Assembly: GCA_045632845.1 (NCBI GenBank) | Contig: JAZQXL010000002.1 | Location: forward strand, 1 to 64,000 | Reading direction: 5' to 3' | From: RGIG4140 sp045632845 | GTDB taxonomy: Bacteria > Pseudomonadota > Alphaproteobacteria > CAAHEQ01 > UBA3637 | Length of the DNA: 64,000 nt | In this document: positions 42,081 through 51,061 of the stretch, in pieces | Position numbering within the stretch: position 1 is the first letter of the stretch | Layout: every line of letters begins with the position of its first letter | Position numbers and translations under genes: made by a program | Notes under the pieces: generated by a model | The model's input: the letters and a program-made list of their open reading frames with translations, nothing else | The model's database searches: none | What the model was told of the DNA's origin: nothing

Positions 42081-43880
42081 ATGAAAAAAATCTTATTTTT
42101 TGCCTTGATGATGTCAACGATTTGTTCATCAGAACTTTTTGCACAAGTTAGATCTACCAGAGGCTTAGGAACTAGAAGTTTAGAATATAAATTAGATGGT
42201 AAACCCGTTGCTGTAGAAAATTTAAGCAACACAATGACAGGAACACTTGCTGTTCACTATGGCAGAACAAATGCTGAAGGTCAGTTTATTGGAGGGGAAT
42301 TGATTGGTCCTTTTTCTTATCGAAATGTTACGGGGATTGCAAACAAAGATAAATCTTTTTTGTTAAATGATGCGAATGAAAATAATGCGGAAGGGGAAAT
42401 GACCTGTCCAAGTTTAGACACGTTTAAGTTTTTTTCTTATTCATTGCAAACAGGTTCTCGGGAAGATTTTTATAAATGTCTTTTGTTAAACAAAGCTACA
42501 TATAGCTTTGATTTTGGTAGATTAGATTTTAAAGGAAAAGCTCTTTATCCTTCCATAACAGAAGGATCTCATGTTTCTTTTAAACCAAATTTAAATTTGA
42601 TTAAAGATACTGATAAAAATCTGTTGTTGCCAAAAGAGGTTTCAATTTCTTTTGGGCAAGATGAAAGAAAGCTTGATTTAGATATAACAACACAGAAAGA
42701 ACAGAAATTTGTGGTTGGTATTGATTTGGTGGAAAATGCTTTGCAAATTTTAAATCGATTTGAGCGAAATGGTAATAAATCTGAAGCTATTAAAATGGCT
42801 GCAGCTTCGCTTAGTGTGACAAAATTGTCAGTACCTCGTATTGATGGAAAAACAGGATTTTTGTTTGATGGGAACTATAATTTGATTAAGGGCTTGACTG
42901 CATCAAGTCAATTTAATTTGTTTGATGCAATGGGGCAGAGCTTGATTAATGTTACAAGTCAAGAAAACGCCTTTTCATTTTTGGCAAAATATCCTGAAAC
43001 ATTGAATTTGTTTTTAGAAGGTCAAGTTCACATTCCTAATCTTTCAAAAGGCCATCTGTTAGCAGCGGTATTATTTTCAAAACAATTTCAAAAAACACGT
43101 TTTCAAAATAAAACAATTGCCAGACTTCTTTCTGGTGCAGCATTAAAAAATGTGACATTTTATGCAGATGATGGGCAAAAGTTAGCGTCCTTTGATATTT
43201 CTTTTAGTTCTAAAATGACAGAAAAAGATATTGCTGCAATAAAGAAATCTCCGCATTTGTTAGATAGTTTTGTTTCTGGGCGTATTACATTTTATAAAAC
43301 ACCTCAAGGACAGTTGGATGTTGATTTTAGCGAATCAGATCTCGTAACCGTAAATGGATTAGCTGGTAAGGGTGCAAATCAAGCAGATTTTTATGGACTT
43401 GTTACCATGTTGCCTGAGTTTTTATCTTCATCATTAGATGCTTATAAAAACCAAATAGATATTGCTTTGCAAGAAACTGTTCTTATCAATGATGTTTATA
43501 ATGCTTTATTAAAGCAAATAGAAAGAAATAACATTTTAAATGTCGCAAAGCAATATGCTCATACAACATATGATTACTGCGTTAAGTTGTTGGAAAATGA
43601 ACAAATTAATTATATGTATGAATGTAAAGGATTAGATTTTAGTCAAATTGCTAAATTAAAACCATTACAAGGTGTACAAATGTCTTTGGCACAGGCAATA
43701 GAAATGGGCGTTGATCATTCGTTTATATATTATGATGAGCAAATTGGGCGTGATGTTGTGATGGTTCAATTGAATTTTGATGATGAATCTGTTTGTAAAA
43801 ATGTAGCGCTTTCACAAAATAAAAAATGTGAAAATAAAACGCTTAAAATTGGAATTCAAACAGAGTTAAAGACGTATTAA
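42081..43880 (+). CDS. Exported protein of unknown function, 599 residues
   Basis: A Sec signal peptide (MKKILFFALMMSTICSSELFAQ, cleavage after Ala21) directs this protein to the periplasm or beyond. The mature part has no known domain. It is rich in Asp/Lys/Phe, with beta-prone stretches such as GKTGFLFDGNYNLIKGLTASSQFNLFD and SFDISFSSKMTEKD. It has cysteines in two areas (TCPSLDTFKF and late CKNVALSQNKKCEN) that could pair. An AsmA-like or lipid-binding beta fold is possible but unsupported. AAGGAA precedes the ATG; a weak TTGACA-like -35 is at 42017-42022. It is followed by a terminator. Confidence 0.65.
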   Translation: MKKILFFALMMSTICSSELFAQVRSTRGLGTRSLEYKLDGKPVAVENLSNTMTGTLAVHYGRTNAEGQFIGGELIGPFSYRNVTGIANKDKSFLLNDANENNAEGEMTCPSLDTFKFFSYSLQTGSREDFYKCLLLNKATYSFDFGRLDFKGKALYPSITEGSHVSFKPNLNLIKDTDKNLLLPKEVSISFGQDERKLDLDITTQKEQKFVVGIDLVENALQILNRFERNGNKSEAIKMAAASLSVTKLSVPRIDGKTGFLFDGNYNLIKGLTASSQFNLFDAMGQSLINVTSQENAFSFLAKYPETLNLFLEGQVHIPNLSKGHLLAAVLFSKQFQKTRFQNKTIARLLSGAALKNVTFYADDGQKLASFDISFSSKMTEKDIAAIKKSPHLLDSFVSGRITFYKTPQGQLDVDFSESDLVTVNGLAGKGANQADFYGLVTMLPEFLSSSLDAYKNQIDIALQETVLINDVYNALLKQIERNNILNVAKQYAHTTYDYCVKLLENEQINYMYECKGLDFSQIAKLKPLQGVQMSLAQAIEMGVDHSFIYYDEQIGRDVVMVQLNFDDESVCKNVALSQNKKCENKTLKIGIQTELKTY

Positions 43881-43908
43881 AAAAAGGGGGTTAAAAGCCC
43901 CTTTTTTT
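43881..43908. terminator. Bidirectional terminator
   Basis: AAAAAGGGG / CCCCTTTTT stem with an 8-base loop (GTTAAAAG), between the 599-residue exported protein and the convergent small lipoprotein gene. Confidence 0.8.
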
Positions 43909-44218
43909 AATTGCAGAGAAGTTTTCTGTTGGTGTTAAGATCAAAAAGAACATCTGCATCATCTTGAATGAGGTAAGTTTCTTTTTTGTTTTTTATATAC
44001 ATCGTTAAGGTATCATTTTGAACAGTGTATAATCCTTTTTCAGAAAAAGTTTTTCTAGGCGTTTGAATTTCTTTTTCCATTTGGCCGTTTTTTTGAACAT
44101 ACAGTGTTGTTTTGACATCATTGTTTTTGTTCATATAAGTGTATTTTTCACAAAAGGGAAAATCATTTGCGGCACATGCTGATAAGAAAAGACAAGAAAA
44201 TAAAATTAATTTTTTCAT
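43907..44218 (-). CDS. Small lipoprotein of unknown function, 103 residues
   Basis: Signal MKKLILFSCLFLSAC with lipobox LSAC gives a lipidated Cys15. The mature part has a beta-sandwich-like pattern (KNDVKTTLYVQKNGQMEKEI, KTFSEKGLYTVQNDTLTMYI) and two more cysteines (FCEKYT and the C-terminal LLCN). No domain is named with confidence; it could be a small envelope adaptor. AGGATGGGT precedes the ATG. It is 12 bases downstream of trmJ on the same strand and may end that operon. Confidence 0.68.
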   Translation of the reverse strand: MKKLILFSCLFLSACAANDFPFCEKYTYMNKNNDVKTTLYVQKNGQMEKEIQTPRKTFSEKGLYTVQNDTLTMYIKNKKETYLIQDDADVLFDLNTNRKLLCN

Positions 44219-44230
44219 ATACCCATCCTA

Positions 44231-44986
44231 TTATACATTTTCATCTCTTGTTAAATCTGTGAAAATTTTATGCAGTGTTTTTATTTCAGGAGAAGTTAAA
44301 TTATTTCTTAAAAAAATGTTTCTTAAGTTGTGTTTCATTCTTTCTTTTTTATCTTCAAATCTGAAATATCCTCGTTTTTCAAGAGCAGTTTCTAAATGAG
44401 AAAATAAAGCAAAATATTCTTCTTGTGTTGCAAGTTCTGCAGCACCTGTTTCAAGTCTTGAGTTAGATTGTTTTAGTTGACTTTTGTGCCATTCATATCC
44501 AAGCAATAAAACGGCCTGCGAAAGGTTTAGAGATGCATGTAATGGATTTAATGGTATTTCAACAATTCCATTTGCTAAAACGATTTCTGTATTTAAAAGA
44601 CCTGTCCTTTCAGCCCCAAAAAGAAAGGCAGCTTTTTTCTCTTGATGGGTAAGGGTATTAATTTTTTTGATCCCATCTTCTGGTGAAAAAATCTCTTTTG
44701 TCATGTCTCTTTTTCGAGCACTTGTTGCCAAAACATAATGAACATCTGCGACAGCATCTTCTAAGGACTGAAAGACTTTTGCCTCTTCTAAAATACGTTG
44801 AGCGCCAGAGGAAGCTGAGATTGCTTTTTCACTTAAATGATTATCTCTTGGATTAACAAGTCTTAATTCTGATAAACAACAGTTCATCATGGCCCGAGCA
44901 ACCATACCCATATTTTCATCTAATTGAGGTCTTGCTAAAATAACAATGGGTGCATTATCAGCAGGGATATTTTGTATTTTTTTCAT
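44231..44986 (-). CDS. trmJ: tRNA (Cm32/Um32) 2'-O-methyltransferase, TrmJ-like
   Basis: A SPOUT-fold methyltransferase of 251 residues related to TrmJ/TrmH. Marks are IVILARPQLDENMGMVARAM at the N-terminus, an ATSARKRDM segment, FLFGAERTGL and the C-terminal-knot IPLNPLHASLNLSQAV. These fit TrmJ, which methylates position 32 of several tRNAs using SAM. The start ATG overlaps the stop of the upstream exported protein by one base (TAATG), so translation is coupled. Confidence 0.9.
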   Translation of the reverse strand: MKKIQNIPADNAPIVILARPQLDENMGMVARAMMNCCLSELRLVNPRDNHLSEKAISASSGAQRILEEAKVFQSLEDAVADVHYVLATSARKRDMTKEIFSPEDGIKKINTLTHQEKKAAFLFGAERTGLLNTEIVLANGIVEIPLNPLHASLNLSQAVLLLGYEWHKSQLKQSNSRLETGAAELATQEEYFALFSHLETALEKRGYFRFEDKKERMKHNLRNIFLRNNLTSPEIKTLHKIFTDLTRDENV

Positions 44987-45483
44987 TAATTAAAGCTATC
45001 AGGATTAATATTAAATGATTTTTTACCCAAACGTTTTTGTTCCTTTGTTTGAGGAATGACTTTTTCAATCGCTATTTCTGTTTGTGTTTGATAAACTGGT
45101 TTTTCAACATAATTTGGGTTTTCAACCCATTTACCATTTTCTTCAATATATTTGGTGTTTTTTGTTTCATAATCGGTGTTTAATGTCAAAACGCCCTCTT
45201 TTTCAATAAAAGGAGGATTTGTTTCATACCCATTATATAGTTTTAAATATTCCTCTTCAGTATAGTTTTGCGATTCTTTTAAAAAGGTCATCAATTCATC
45301 TTTGTTTTGGTAAAATGAATTTTGTATATCTTTCATAATTTTTTCTTTCACCTCTTTGAAAAATGGCGTGTCCATCATATCAATTTGAGGCGTATTTTTT
45401 TGATCAGAAGTTTCTTGCGCAAAAGCGGTTTGCGAACACAAACCGCTTGCGATGAAAAAAAGAAGAAAAAGGGATTTTTTCAT
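44986..45483 (-). CDS. Exported protein of unknown function, 165 residues
   Basis: Signal peptide MKKSLFLLFFIASGLCSQTAFAQ with cleavage after Ala22. The mature part is polar and rich in Glu, Lys, Tyr and Asn, with loosely repeated Y-x-x-N-P phrases (YETNPPFIEKEG, WVENPNYVEKPVYQT). No domain or active site is evident. It sits between pssA (3-base gap) and trmJ (overlap), so it is in the psd-pssA transcript. ATG is preceded by AAAAGGATAAAAA. Confidence 0.6.
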   Translation of the reverse strand: MKKSLFLLFFIASGLCSQTAFAQETSDQKNTPQIDMMDTPFFKEVKEKIMKDIQNSFYQNKDELMTFLKESQNYTEEEYLKLYNGYETNPPFIEKEGVLTLNTDYETKNTKYIEENGKWVENPNYVEKPVYQTQTEIAIEKVIPQTKEQKRLGKKSFNINPDSFN

Positions 45484-45486
45484 TTT

Positions 45487-46284
45487 TTATCCTTTTGTGT
45501 GAAGATGTTCTTTTTTGAATTTTAGGAAAAAGTAAATACAAACTGGAATTGATAAAAGATAAATAATTCCAATAAGACTTAACATAACCCAAGGGAATGA
45601 AAGAAGACCTGCAATAACAAAGAGCGCAACAATTAAAAGAAGTGTTGAAGCTCCTGATGATATATGCAAATGTTTTAAGCAAAGAGTTGGTATTTTGCTG
45701 GCCATCATAATTCCGCTAAAAATTAAAAAGATGGCTGCTAATACGGGGCTTCTAAACCATTCAATGCTTTGATCTGTGGCTAACCAAAAAACAAGAGGTA
45801 AAATGGTTAAGAAACCGCCTGCTGGTGCTGGAACACCCATGAAAAAATGTTTCCAATAAGGAGGTTGTTCCGTGTCAATTAAACTGTTAAAACGAGCTAA
45901 TCTTGCAGCACAGCACATTGATACAAATAAGACAAACCCCCAATAAACACCAATAGCTTCTTTTTTCACAGCTAAATTTTGAAGAACGCTGATTCTGGTA
46001 TCGCCATCCATTGTCCAAAGATACATTAAAAATGCCGGAGCAACACCGAAACTTACAAAATCGGAAAGTGAATCAAGTTCGGCTCCAAATTTTGAAGAAA
46101 CATTGAGCATACGTGCAACTTTGCCATCTAAAAAGTCAAAAACACCAGCAAGAGCGATGAACAAGATTGCTAATGACCATTCACCCCAAAAAGACATATT
46201 AATGGATGATACCCCAAAAGCAAGGGCAGTCATAGTCACTGCGTTTGGAAATATGGGTCTGATATTGAGTTCTTTGTCAGTCAT
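45487..46284 (-). CDS. pssA: CDP-diacylglycerol-serine O-phosphatidyltransferase
   Basis: Makes phosphatidylserine from CDP-diacylglycerol and serine in the inner membrane. The 265-residue polytopic protein has the CDP-alcohol motif DG-x2-AR-x8-G-x3-D-x3-D (Asp53, Gly54, Ala57, Arg58, Gly67, Asp71, Asp75) in DGKVARML and ELDSLSD. It follows psd by 18 bases; the two give phosphatidylethanolamine synthesis. The C-terminus has several more helices. A G(A)GGTGA-type site precedes the ATG. Confidence 0.95.
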   Translation of the reverse strand: MTDKELNIRPIFPNAVTMTALAFGVSSINMSFWGEWSLAILFIALAGVFDFLDGKVARMLNVSSKFGAELDSLSDFVSFGVAPAFLMYLWTMDGDTRISVLQNLAVKKEAIGVYWGFVLFVSMCCAARLARFNSLIDTEQPPYWKHFFMGVPAPAGGFLTILPLVFWLATDQSIEWFRSPVLAAIFLIFSGIMMASKIPTLCLKHLHISSGASTLLLIVALFVIAGLLSFPWVMLSLIGIIYLLSIPVCIYFFLKFKKEHLHTKG

Positions 46285-46302
46285 AAAATTTCACCTGTTT
46301 AA

Positions 46303-47028
46303 TTATTTCTTTTCATTTAAATCTGCTAAGATAGTTTCACCTGCAACCATAATTTGACCTGGTAAAACTTTTGGATAAACGCCTGTTGGCAAAAATACGT
46401 CTAAACGACTGCCAAAGCGGATCATACCAAAAATAGAACCTTTTTTGACCATTTCACCAACTTTTAAAGGACAGTAAATTCTGCGAGCAACTAACCCTGC
46501 AATTTGAATGAAACCAATTTTTGTGCCATCGTCTCTTTTAATGGTAATTTCTTGACGTTCATTGTCTTCATTGTCTTTATCTGCAATGTTAACAAGTTTT
46601 CCTGGTCGATAGGTGAGGGCGTCAACCATACCACTTGTTGGTGCTCGATTGACGTGAACATTAAATACGCTCATAAAAATACTGATACGCAAAAGTGGTT
46701 CATCACCAAGGCCCATTTCTTTTGGTGGGACAATATATTTGATATTGCTTACGATCCCATCAGCTGGAGAGATAATAAGATTATCCCCTTCAGGTGTAAC
46801 ACGAGCAGGATTTCTAAAGAAATAGAACACAAATGCAAGTAATGGCAAACAAACGAATAATGAACAAGCACTAACTAAGCTGAGCAACAAAACAATAATA
46901 GCTGCAACAGCAAAGATTTTTAATCCTTCTTTGTGAATTGGTGGTAAGATAAATCGTTTCCAACTCAAATCAACAAAGCTGGAATCAGGAACTTGATAAG
47001 ATGTATTAGAATTTTTATTTTCAGTCAT
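46303..47028 (-). CDS. psd: Phosphatidylserine decarboxylase proenzyme
   Basis: Decarboxylates phosphatidylserine to phosphatidylethanolamine. The 241-residue product has an N-terminal membrane region (about 36-72) and the self-cleavage site in RFGSRLDVFLP, where Ser207 becomes the pyruvoyl group and Gly206 ends the beta chain. The form is the short bacterial Psd (FGSR type, as in alphaproteobacteria) rather than the LGST type of E. coli. AAAAGGAG precedes the ATG. It is the first gene of the psd-pssA operon. Confidence 0.95.
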   Translation of the reverse strand: MTENKNSNTSYQVPDSSFVDLSWKRFILPPIHKEGLKIFAVAAIIVLLLSLVSACSLFVCLPLLAFVFYFFRNPARVTPEGDNLIISPADGIVSNIKYIVPPKEMGLGDEPLLRISIFMSVFNVHVNRAPTSGMVDALTYRPGKLVNIADKDNEDNERQEITIKRDDGTKIGFIQIAGLVARRIYCPLKVGEMVKKGSIFGMIRFGSRLDVFLPTGVYPKVLPGQIMVAGETILADLNEKK

Positions 47029-47127
47029 TTTTTTTCTCCTTTTTGGCTTACTTTAAATGATTTTTAATTCTTTTTCAAAGCATTTTTTTTAAAATGTCAA
47101 AAAAATAATTTTTTAAAGCGATATCTA

Positions 47128-47156
47128 TTGACTTATGGTGTTATATTTTTTATAAT
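47128..47156 (+). promoter_or_regulatory. Promoter of tRNA-Leu
   Basis: TTGACT at 47128-47133, 17-base spacer, perfect TATAAT at 47151-47156, 13 bases before the tRNA. Confidence 0.85.
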
Positions 47157-47168
47157 ACTTCGCAAATT

Positions 47169-47255
47169 GCTCAAGTGGCGAAACTGGTAGACGCGCTGGC
47201 TTCAGGTGCTAGTACTTTAATGAGTGTGAAGGTTCGAGTCCTTTCTTGAGCACCA
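47169..47255 (+). tRNA. tRNA-Leu (anticodon CAG)
   Basis: 87 bases with a long variable arm and encoded CCA. Acceptor GCTCAAG/CTTGAGC; anticodon stem CTGGC/GCTAG with loop TTCAGGT (anticodon CAG, CUG codons); T-loop GTTCGAGTC. Confidence 0.93.
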
Positions 47256-47258
47256 ATT

Positions 47259-47282
47259 AAAGCTCTTATGGAGCTTTTTTTT
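47259..47282 (+). terminator. tRNA-Leu terminator
   Basis: AAGCTC - TTATG - GAGCTT stem-loop followed by TTTTTT, 12 bases before the next start codon. Confidence 0.75.
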
Positions 47283-47293
47283 ATGGAGGAAAA

Positions 47294-47719
47294 ATGCGTA
47301 TAGAATTAGATGATGTTGAAGATGTTCGAAAAATTGCAGCTTTGAAAGCAGGGATTGAATGTGGACTGGTTGTGAAAGAAGTAAGAGCAAAAGAGGTTTA
47401 TCCTTTTTTAAAAAGAGGCGAAGAAGCAAAAACAGGCTATATAGATGTTGAAATGGAAAATGCATCTGAAGAAACAAAAGCTCGTTTCAATCATTTGTAT
47501 GCAAAATATGTGTTAGAAGAAAAAACAGCCTCCAGAATTCGAACTGTCCCAATGATTGTTGGTGGTGCTGGTTATGTGTTGGGATTATGTGCTGCTCTTA
47601 TTGCTGTTGCAGTGGGTGCGAAAAGATGTGAGATTGAGCCTGAACCTGTAACTCCAAAACAAATTCAAAAGGCTAAAATGCCATCTTTAATTGAAAAACA
47701 AAATCAATTAATGCGTTAA
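47294..47719 (+). CDS. Small protein with one membrane helix, 141 residues
   Basis: No family is recognised. GGAGGAAAA precedes the ATG. The first ~75 residues are soluble and acidic/basic (MRIELDDVEDVRKIAALKAG; VKEVRAKEVYPFLKRGEEAK), followed by a hydrophobic helix (about 90-113, MIVGGAGYVLGLCAALIAVAVGA) and a basic C-terminal tail. The topology would place the N-domain in the cytoplasm or periplasm; it is undetermined. It converges with the LpxL-type gene, with the two stops overlapping by 3 bases (TAA/TTA). It lies directly after the tRNA-Leu terminator. Confidence 0.6.
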   Translation: MRIELDDVEDVRKIAALKAGIECGLVVKEVRAKEVYPFLKRGEEAKTGYIDVEMENASEETKARFNHLYAKYVLEEKTASRIRTVPMIVGGAGYVLGLCAALIAVAVGAKRCEIEPEPVTPKQIQKAKMPSLIEKQNQLMR

Positions 47720-48627
47720 TTATTATATTCTGATTTATCAAATCGATGATGAACCCAGAGCCATTGTTCTGGGTTTTGTCTAATCCAGTTTTCAATGGTT
47801 TGATTAATTTTAAGAGTGAGTTCATAAATGGCTTTTTCTTCTCCGATTTCTTTTGTATTTGGCATTAAAAGAGGTTTAGATACATCAATGTCAAATACAC
47901 CGTCTGTTCCTCGAATGCAACGTGCCATAATAATTGGAAGGTTCATTTTTAATGCTATGGTTGCTGTTGCAGGGGCGGTTTTAACCATTTTTCCAAAGAA
48001 GGGAACGTCGATACCTTCTCTTAATTTTTGATCACAAAGGATAACAACTCCGCCACCATTTTTAAGAACTTGAAGCATCAATCTTGCGCCAGCACTTCCT
48101 TTTGGAATAAGCGTTCCTTTACGTCTTTGAAACATGATTTTATCAATCCATTTATTGTTTGCAACGCGATAGACGGGATTTAAATAATAATCATCAAAGA
48201 GTGGGGCAGATACGGCTGGTTCCCAGTTTCCTAAATGGGCTGAACAAATAAAGCACCCTTGTTTTGTTTCGTGCAATTTTTTTAAATTTTCTAACCCAAC
48301 TTTTCTTGCTGTTTTATAAAGTGTTTCTCCATGAGGCATTTCTGCAAAGAAACGGCCCCAATGGTGCCACATTTGTTTTAAAATTTCCTCTCGTTCTAAA
48401 TCCGTTTTTTCTGGAAAGGCAATTTCTAAATTGCGACGTGCAATTTTATTCCTTTTTTTCATCAGGTTATACAAAAGAGAGCCAATTTTGCTGCCAAGAT
48501 TAGAGGCTGTTTTTGTAGGTAATAGTCTGAAAAAGGTATAAATTATTAAAACGAATAATGCAGTGATTGGATCAGAAATATATCGTTGAAAAATTGAACG
48601 AGTTCCACGTCTAATCGCTTTTGCCAT
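47716..48627 (-). CDS. Lipid A late acyltransferase (LpxL/HtrB-like)
   Basis: A 303-residue inner-membrane acyltransferase that adds a secondary acyl chain to Kdo-lipid A. The H-x4-E catalytic motif is HLGNWE (131-136), with a preceding hydrophobic anchor (about 20-37) and the KMNLPIIMARCIR region. ATG 48627 is chosen because AAGGAG lies before it; upstream in-frame ATGs lack one. It follows lpxK by 16 bases. waaA-lpxK-lpxL is thus an LPS operon on the minus strand. Confidence 0.9.
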   Translation of the reverse strand: MAKAIRRGTRSIFQRYISDPITALFVLIIYTFFRLLPTKTASNLGSKIGSLLYNLMKKRNKIARRNLEIAFPEKTDLEREEILKQMWHHWGRFFAEMPHGETLYKTARKVGLENLKKLHETKQGCFICSAHLGNWEPAVSAPLFDDYYLNPVYRVANNKWIDKIMFQRRKGTLIPKGSAGARLMLQVLKNGGGVVILCDQKLREGIDVPFFGKMVKTAPATATIALKMNLPIIMARCIRGTDGVFDIDVSKPLLMPNTKEIGEEKAIYELTLKINQTIENWIRQNPEQWLWVHHRFDKSEYNN

Positions 48628-48643
48628 AAATTTCTCCTTAATT

Positions 48644-49618
48644 TTAAAGAACAATCCCTTTGAGGAGTTCTTTAATCTCCTCGGGTTTATCAAATACAAA
48701 TTGCCCATCTGCAATGTGAATGTTTTTGAGCAAATCTTTTGGGATTTTAACAGCGTCTTTTGTTGTTGTTATTAATGGAAGACCATTTGCTTTTTTTAGC
48801 AAGCGCTCAATATCAAAACGGGTATAAAAATAATGATCAGGGTATTCTTCTGTTTTGACAGGGTTGATGTCATTTTGTTTTAAAAAATCAAAAAACTTTT
48901 GAGGTCTACCAATTCCTGCAAAAGCAAGGACATCTTTTCCTTTTAAGGGGGCAAGGGATTTTACTTTTGCTTCAAAATGTCCTGTGAATAATGGCAAGTC
49001 AATTTTATTGCGTTGCAAAAAGAATTTAACACCCCATTCATCGTTGCCAACAAGAACAATTGCGTCAGCTCTTTGAAGGCCTTTTAATACAGGTTCACGT
49101 AAAGGTCCTGCAGGTAAAACACATTCATTACCAAAACCTTTTTTGCCATCAACAACAACAAAGGAGAATGTTTTGATAAGAGAAGGGTTTTGAAAACCAT
49201 CATCCATTAAAATACATTTTGCTCCTTTTCGAATGGCAAGTTGAGCACCTCTTGCACGTTGATTATCAACAACCGTTGGGGCATAACAGGCAAGTAAGAT
49301 TGCCTCATCGCCAACATCATAGGCAGTGTGACGTTCTAGATCCACTAGTACGTTTTTTAAATGCGCTTTGTATCCATGATTGAGAAAAAAGAAATCACGT
49401 TTTAATTTGAATAATTCTTTAGCAACTGCAAGGCAAACAGGTGTTTTACCCGTGCCACCAACAGATAAATTCCCAATACAAATAACGGGAATATCAGTTT
49501 GATAAGGTTTAGCTTTTCTAAATCTATAAGCAGTTCCAAAAGCATAAAGTGCACCAAAAGGTTTGAGCACTTTAGATATCAACGAATTTGGAACATCCCA
49601 AAATTTTGGCGTTCCCAT
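48644..49618 (-). CDS. lpxK: Tetraacyldisaccharide 4'-kinase
   Basis: Phosphorylates the 4' position of tetraacyldisaccharide-1-phosphate to give lipid IVA. The 324-residue product has a P-loop GNLSVGGTGKTP at 49-60 and the LMDDGFQNPS segment, both typical. It sits between the waaA and lpxL genes. AGGAGG precedes the ATG. Confidence 0.95.
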   Translation of the reverse strand: MGTPKFWDVPNSLISKVLKPFGALYAFGTAYRFRKAKPYQTDIPVICIGNLSVGGTGKTPVCLAVAKELFKLKRDFFFLNHGYKAHLKNVLVDLERHTAYDVGDEAILLACYAPTVVDNQRARGAQLAIRKGAKCILMDDGFQNPSLIKTFSFVVVDGKKGFGNECVLPAGPLREPVLKGLQRADAIVLVGNDEWGVKFFLQRNKIDLPLFTGHFEAKVKSLAPLKGKDVLAFAGIGRPQKFFDFLKQNDINPVKTEEYPDHYFYTRFDIERLLKKANGLPLITTTKDAVKIPKDLLKNIHIADGQFVFDKPEEIKELLKGIVL

Positions 49619-49704
49619 TTTTTCCTCCTAAGCATGTTATTTTCTCATACTATAACACAAAAAAAGAAGATATCCAGCTTTTTTTTATCTTTTTTATCTT
49701 TTTT

Positions 49705-50970
49705 TTAAAGGTTAAAACGCGTATGCAAAATATCCCACACACGATCAAGAACTGTCATTTCTGAAGTTGCTAGTTGATGGGCAGTTTCTTGCATGGTTTT
49801 GTATCTTTCGGGATTTGAAAAGAATTTTTCTAATTCTAATTGAAGGTCAGTTTTGTTTTCAACTTCAACAAGTGCTTTTTTCACTTTTGCAGTTTTAACA
49901 ATTTCTCTAAAATTAAATGCGTGAGGACCAATTAAAACAGTTCTAGATAATCTCATCGGTTCAAGCATATTTTGTCCCCCAAATTTGATGAGTGAGCCAC
50001 CAACAAAAACAACGGGTGCAATTTGATAAAGAAGTCCCATTTCACCAATGGTATCTGCAAGATAGATATTTGTGTTTTGAGTGATTTCTTCTTTTTGAGA
50101 TCTTCTTGAAACGCTTAATCCTTTTTTATGTAGCATTTGAACGATGGCTTCTGCTCTGTGTGGGTGACGAGGAACAAAAACAGTCAATAAATTAGGAAAT
50201 TTTTTAACAAGTTCTAAGTGAACATCTGCGCCTTGTGTTTCTTCATCATCATGTGTGCTTGCCATACACCAAACAGGTCTTGATCCGATGCTTGAGTGTA
50301 TTTTTGAAAGTTCCTGTGGGTCAAATGGAGGATTTACGGCGGCGAACTTTAAATTCCCAGTTGAAACAACATCTTGTGCGCCCAAGACTTTGAGTCTGCG
50401 TGCATCTTCAGCTGTTTGTCCAAATGAAAGGGTAAAAAGTGATTGGATACTTTTGATAATGCGTGGAAATTTTTGCCACCGTTCAAATGATTTGTCGGAA
50501 ATGCGACCGTTTAATAAAATAAGAGGTTTTTTGTTTTTATAAATAGCTTTAAGCATATTTGGCCAAAAATCAGATTCAAACCATAAAATGGCATCGGCAT
50601 TCCAATGTTTCACAAATCTATGAGCAGCTAAAGGTGTGTCGATAGGGATAAATTGGTGAAATGCTCTTTCAGGCAATCTTTTTTGCATCAAATCAGCTGA
50701 GGTAACGGTTCCTGATGTAACCATAACATGTAAGTTGGGATCCTCTTCTAATAATTTTTTAACCAATGGTAGCATGGATAAACATTCACCTACGCTTGCG
50801 CCATGCATCCATACAAGTTTCCCTTCAGGACGCTTTTTTTTAGGAAAACCAAGGCGTTCATTAATTCTTTGTTTGTTTTCTTTTCCTTTAGATAATCTAA
50901 TAAGAAGTAATAATAAAATAAAAGGATATAATAAAATTGAAAGACATTGATAGAAAAATAATGCTGTCAT
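49705..50970 (-). CDS. waaA: 3-deoxy-D-manno-octulosonic acid transferase
   Basis: Adds Kdo residues to lipid IVA (GT30). The 421-residue product has an N-terminal anchor, then WMHGASVGECLSMLPL (catalytic Glu in GASVGE) and the C-terminal VVFVGGSLIKFGGQNMLEP, a hallmark of the family. Together with lpxK and the LpxL-like gene it shows that the organism makes a Kdo-lipid A. It is the first gene of this minus-strand operon. The number of Kdo units added cannot be told from sequence. Confidence 0.95.
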   Translation of the reverse strand: MTALFFYQCLSILLYPFILLLLLIRLSKGKENKQRINERLGFPKKKRPEGKLVWMHGASVGECLSMLPLVKKLLEEDPNLHVMVTSGTVTSADLMQKRLPERAFHQFIPIDTPLAAHRFVKHWNADAILWFESDFWPNMLKAIYKNKKPLILLNGRISDKSFERWQKFPRIIKSIQSLFTLSFGQTAEDARRLKVLGAQDVVSTGNLKFAAVNPPFDPQELSKIHSSIGSRPVWCMASTHDDEETQGADVHLELVKKFPNLLTVFVPRHPHRAEAIVQMLHKKGLSVSRRSQKEEITQNTNIYLADTIGEMGLLYQIAPVVFVGGSLIKFGGQNMLEPMRLSRTVLIGPHAFNFREIVKTAKVKKALVEVENKTDLQLELEKFFSNPERYKTMQETAHQLATSEMTVLDRVWDILHTRFNL

Positions 50971-51061
50971 TTTTTTTTACTTTCTGCTAAAGTGTTGCAT
51001 AGGTCTTATGGAATAAATATATAAGGCATACTAAGATAGATTACTTAAAAAGGCAAGGAAA

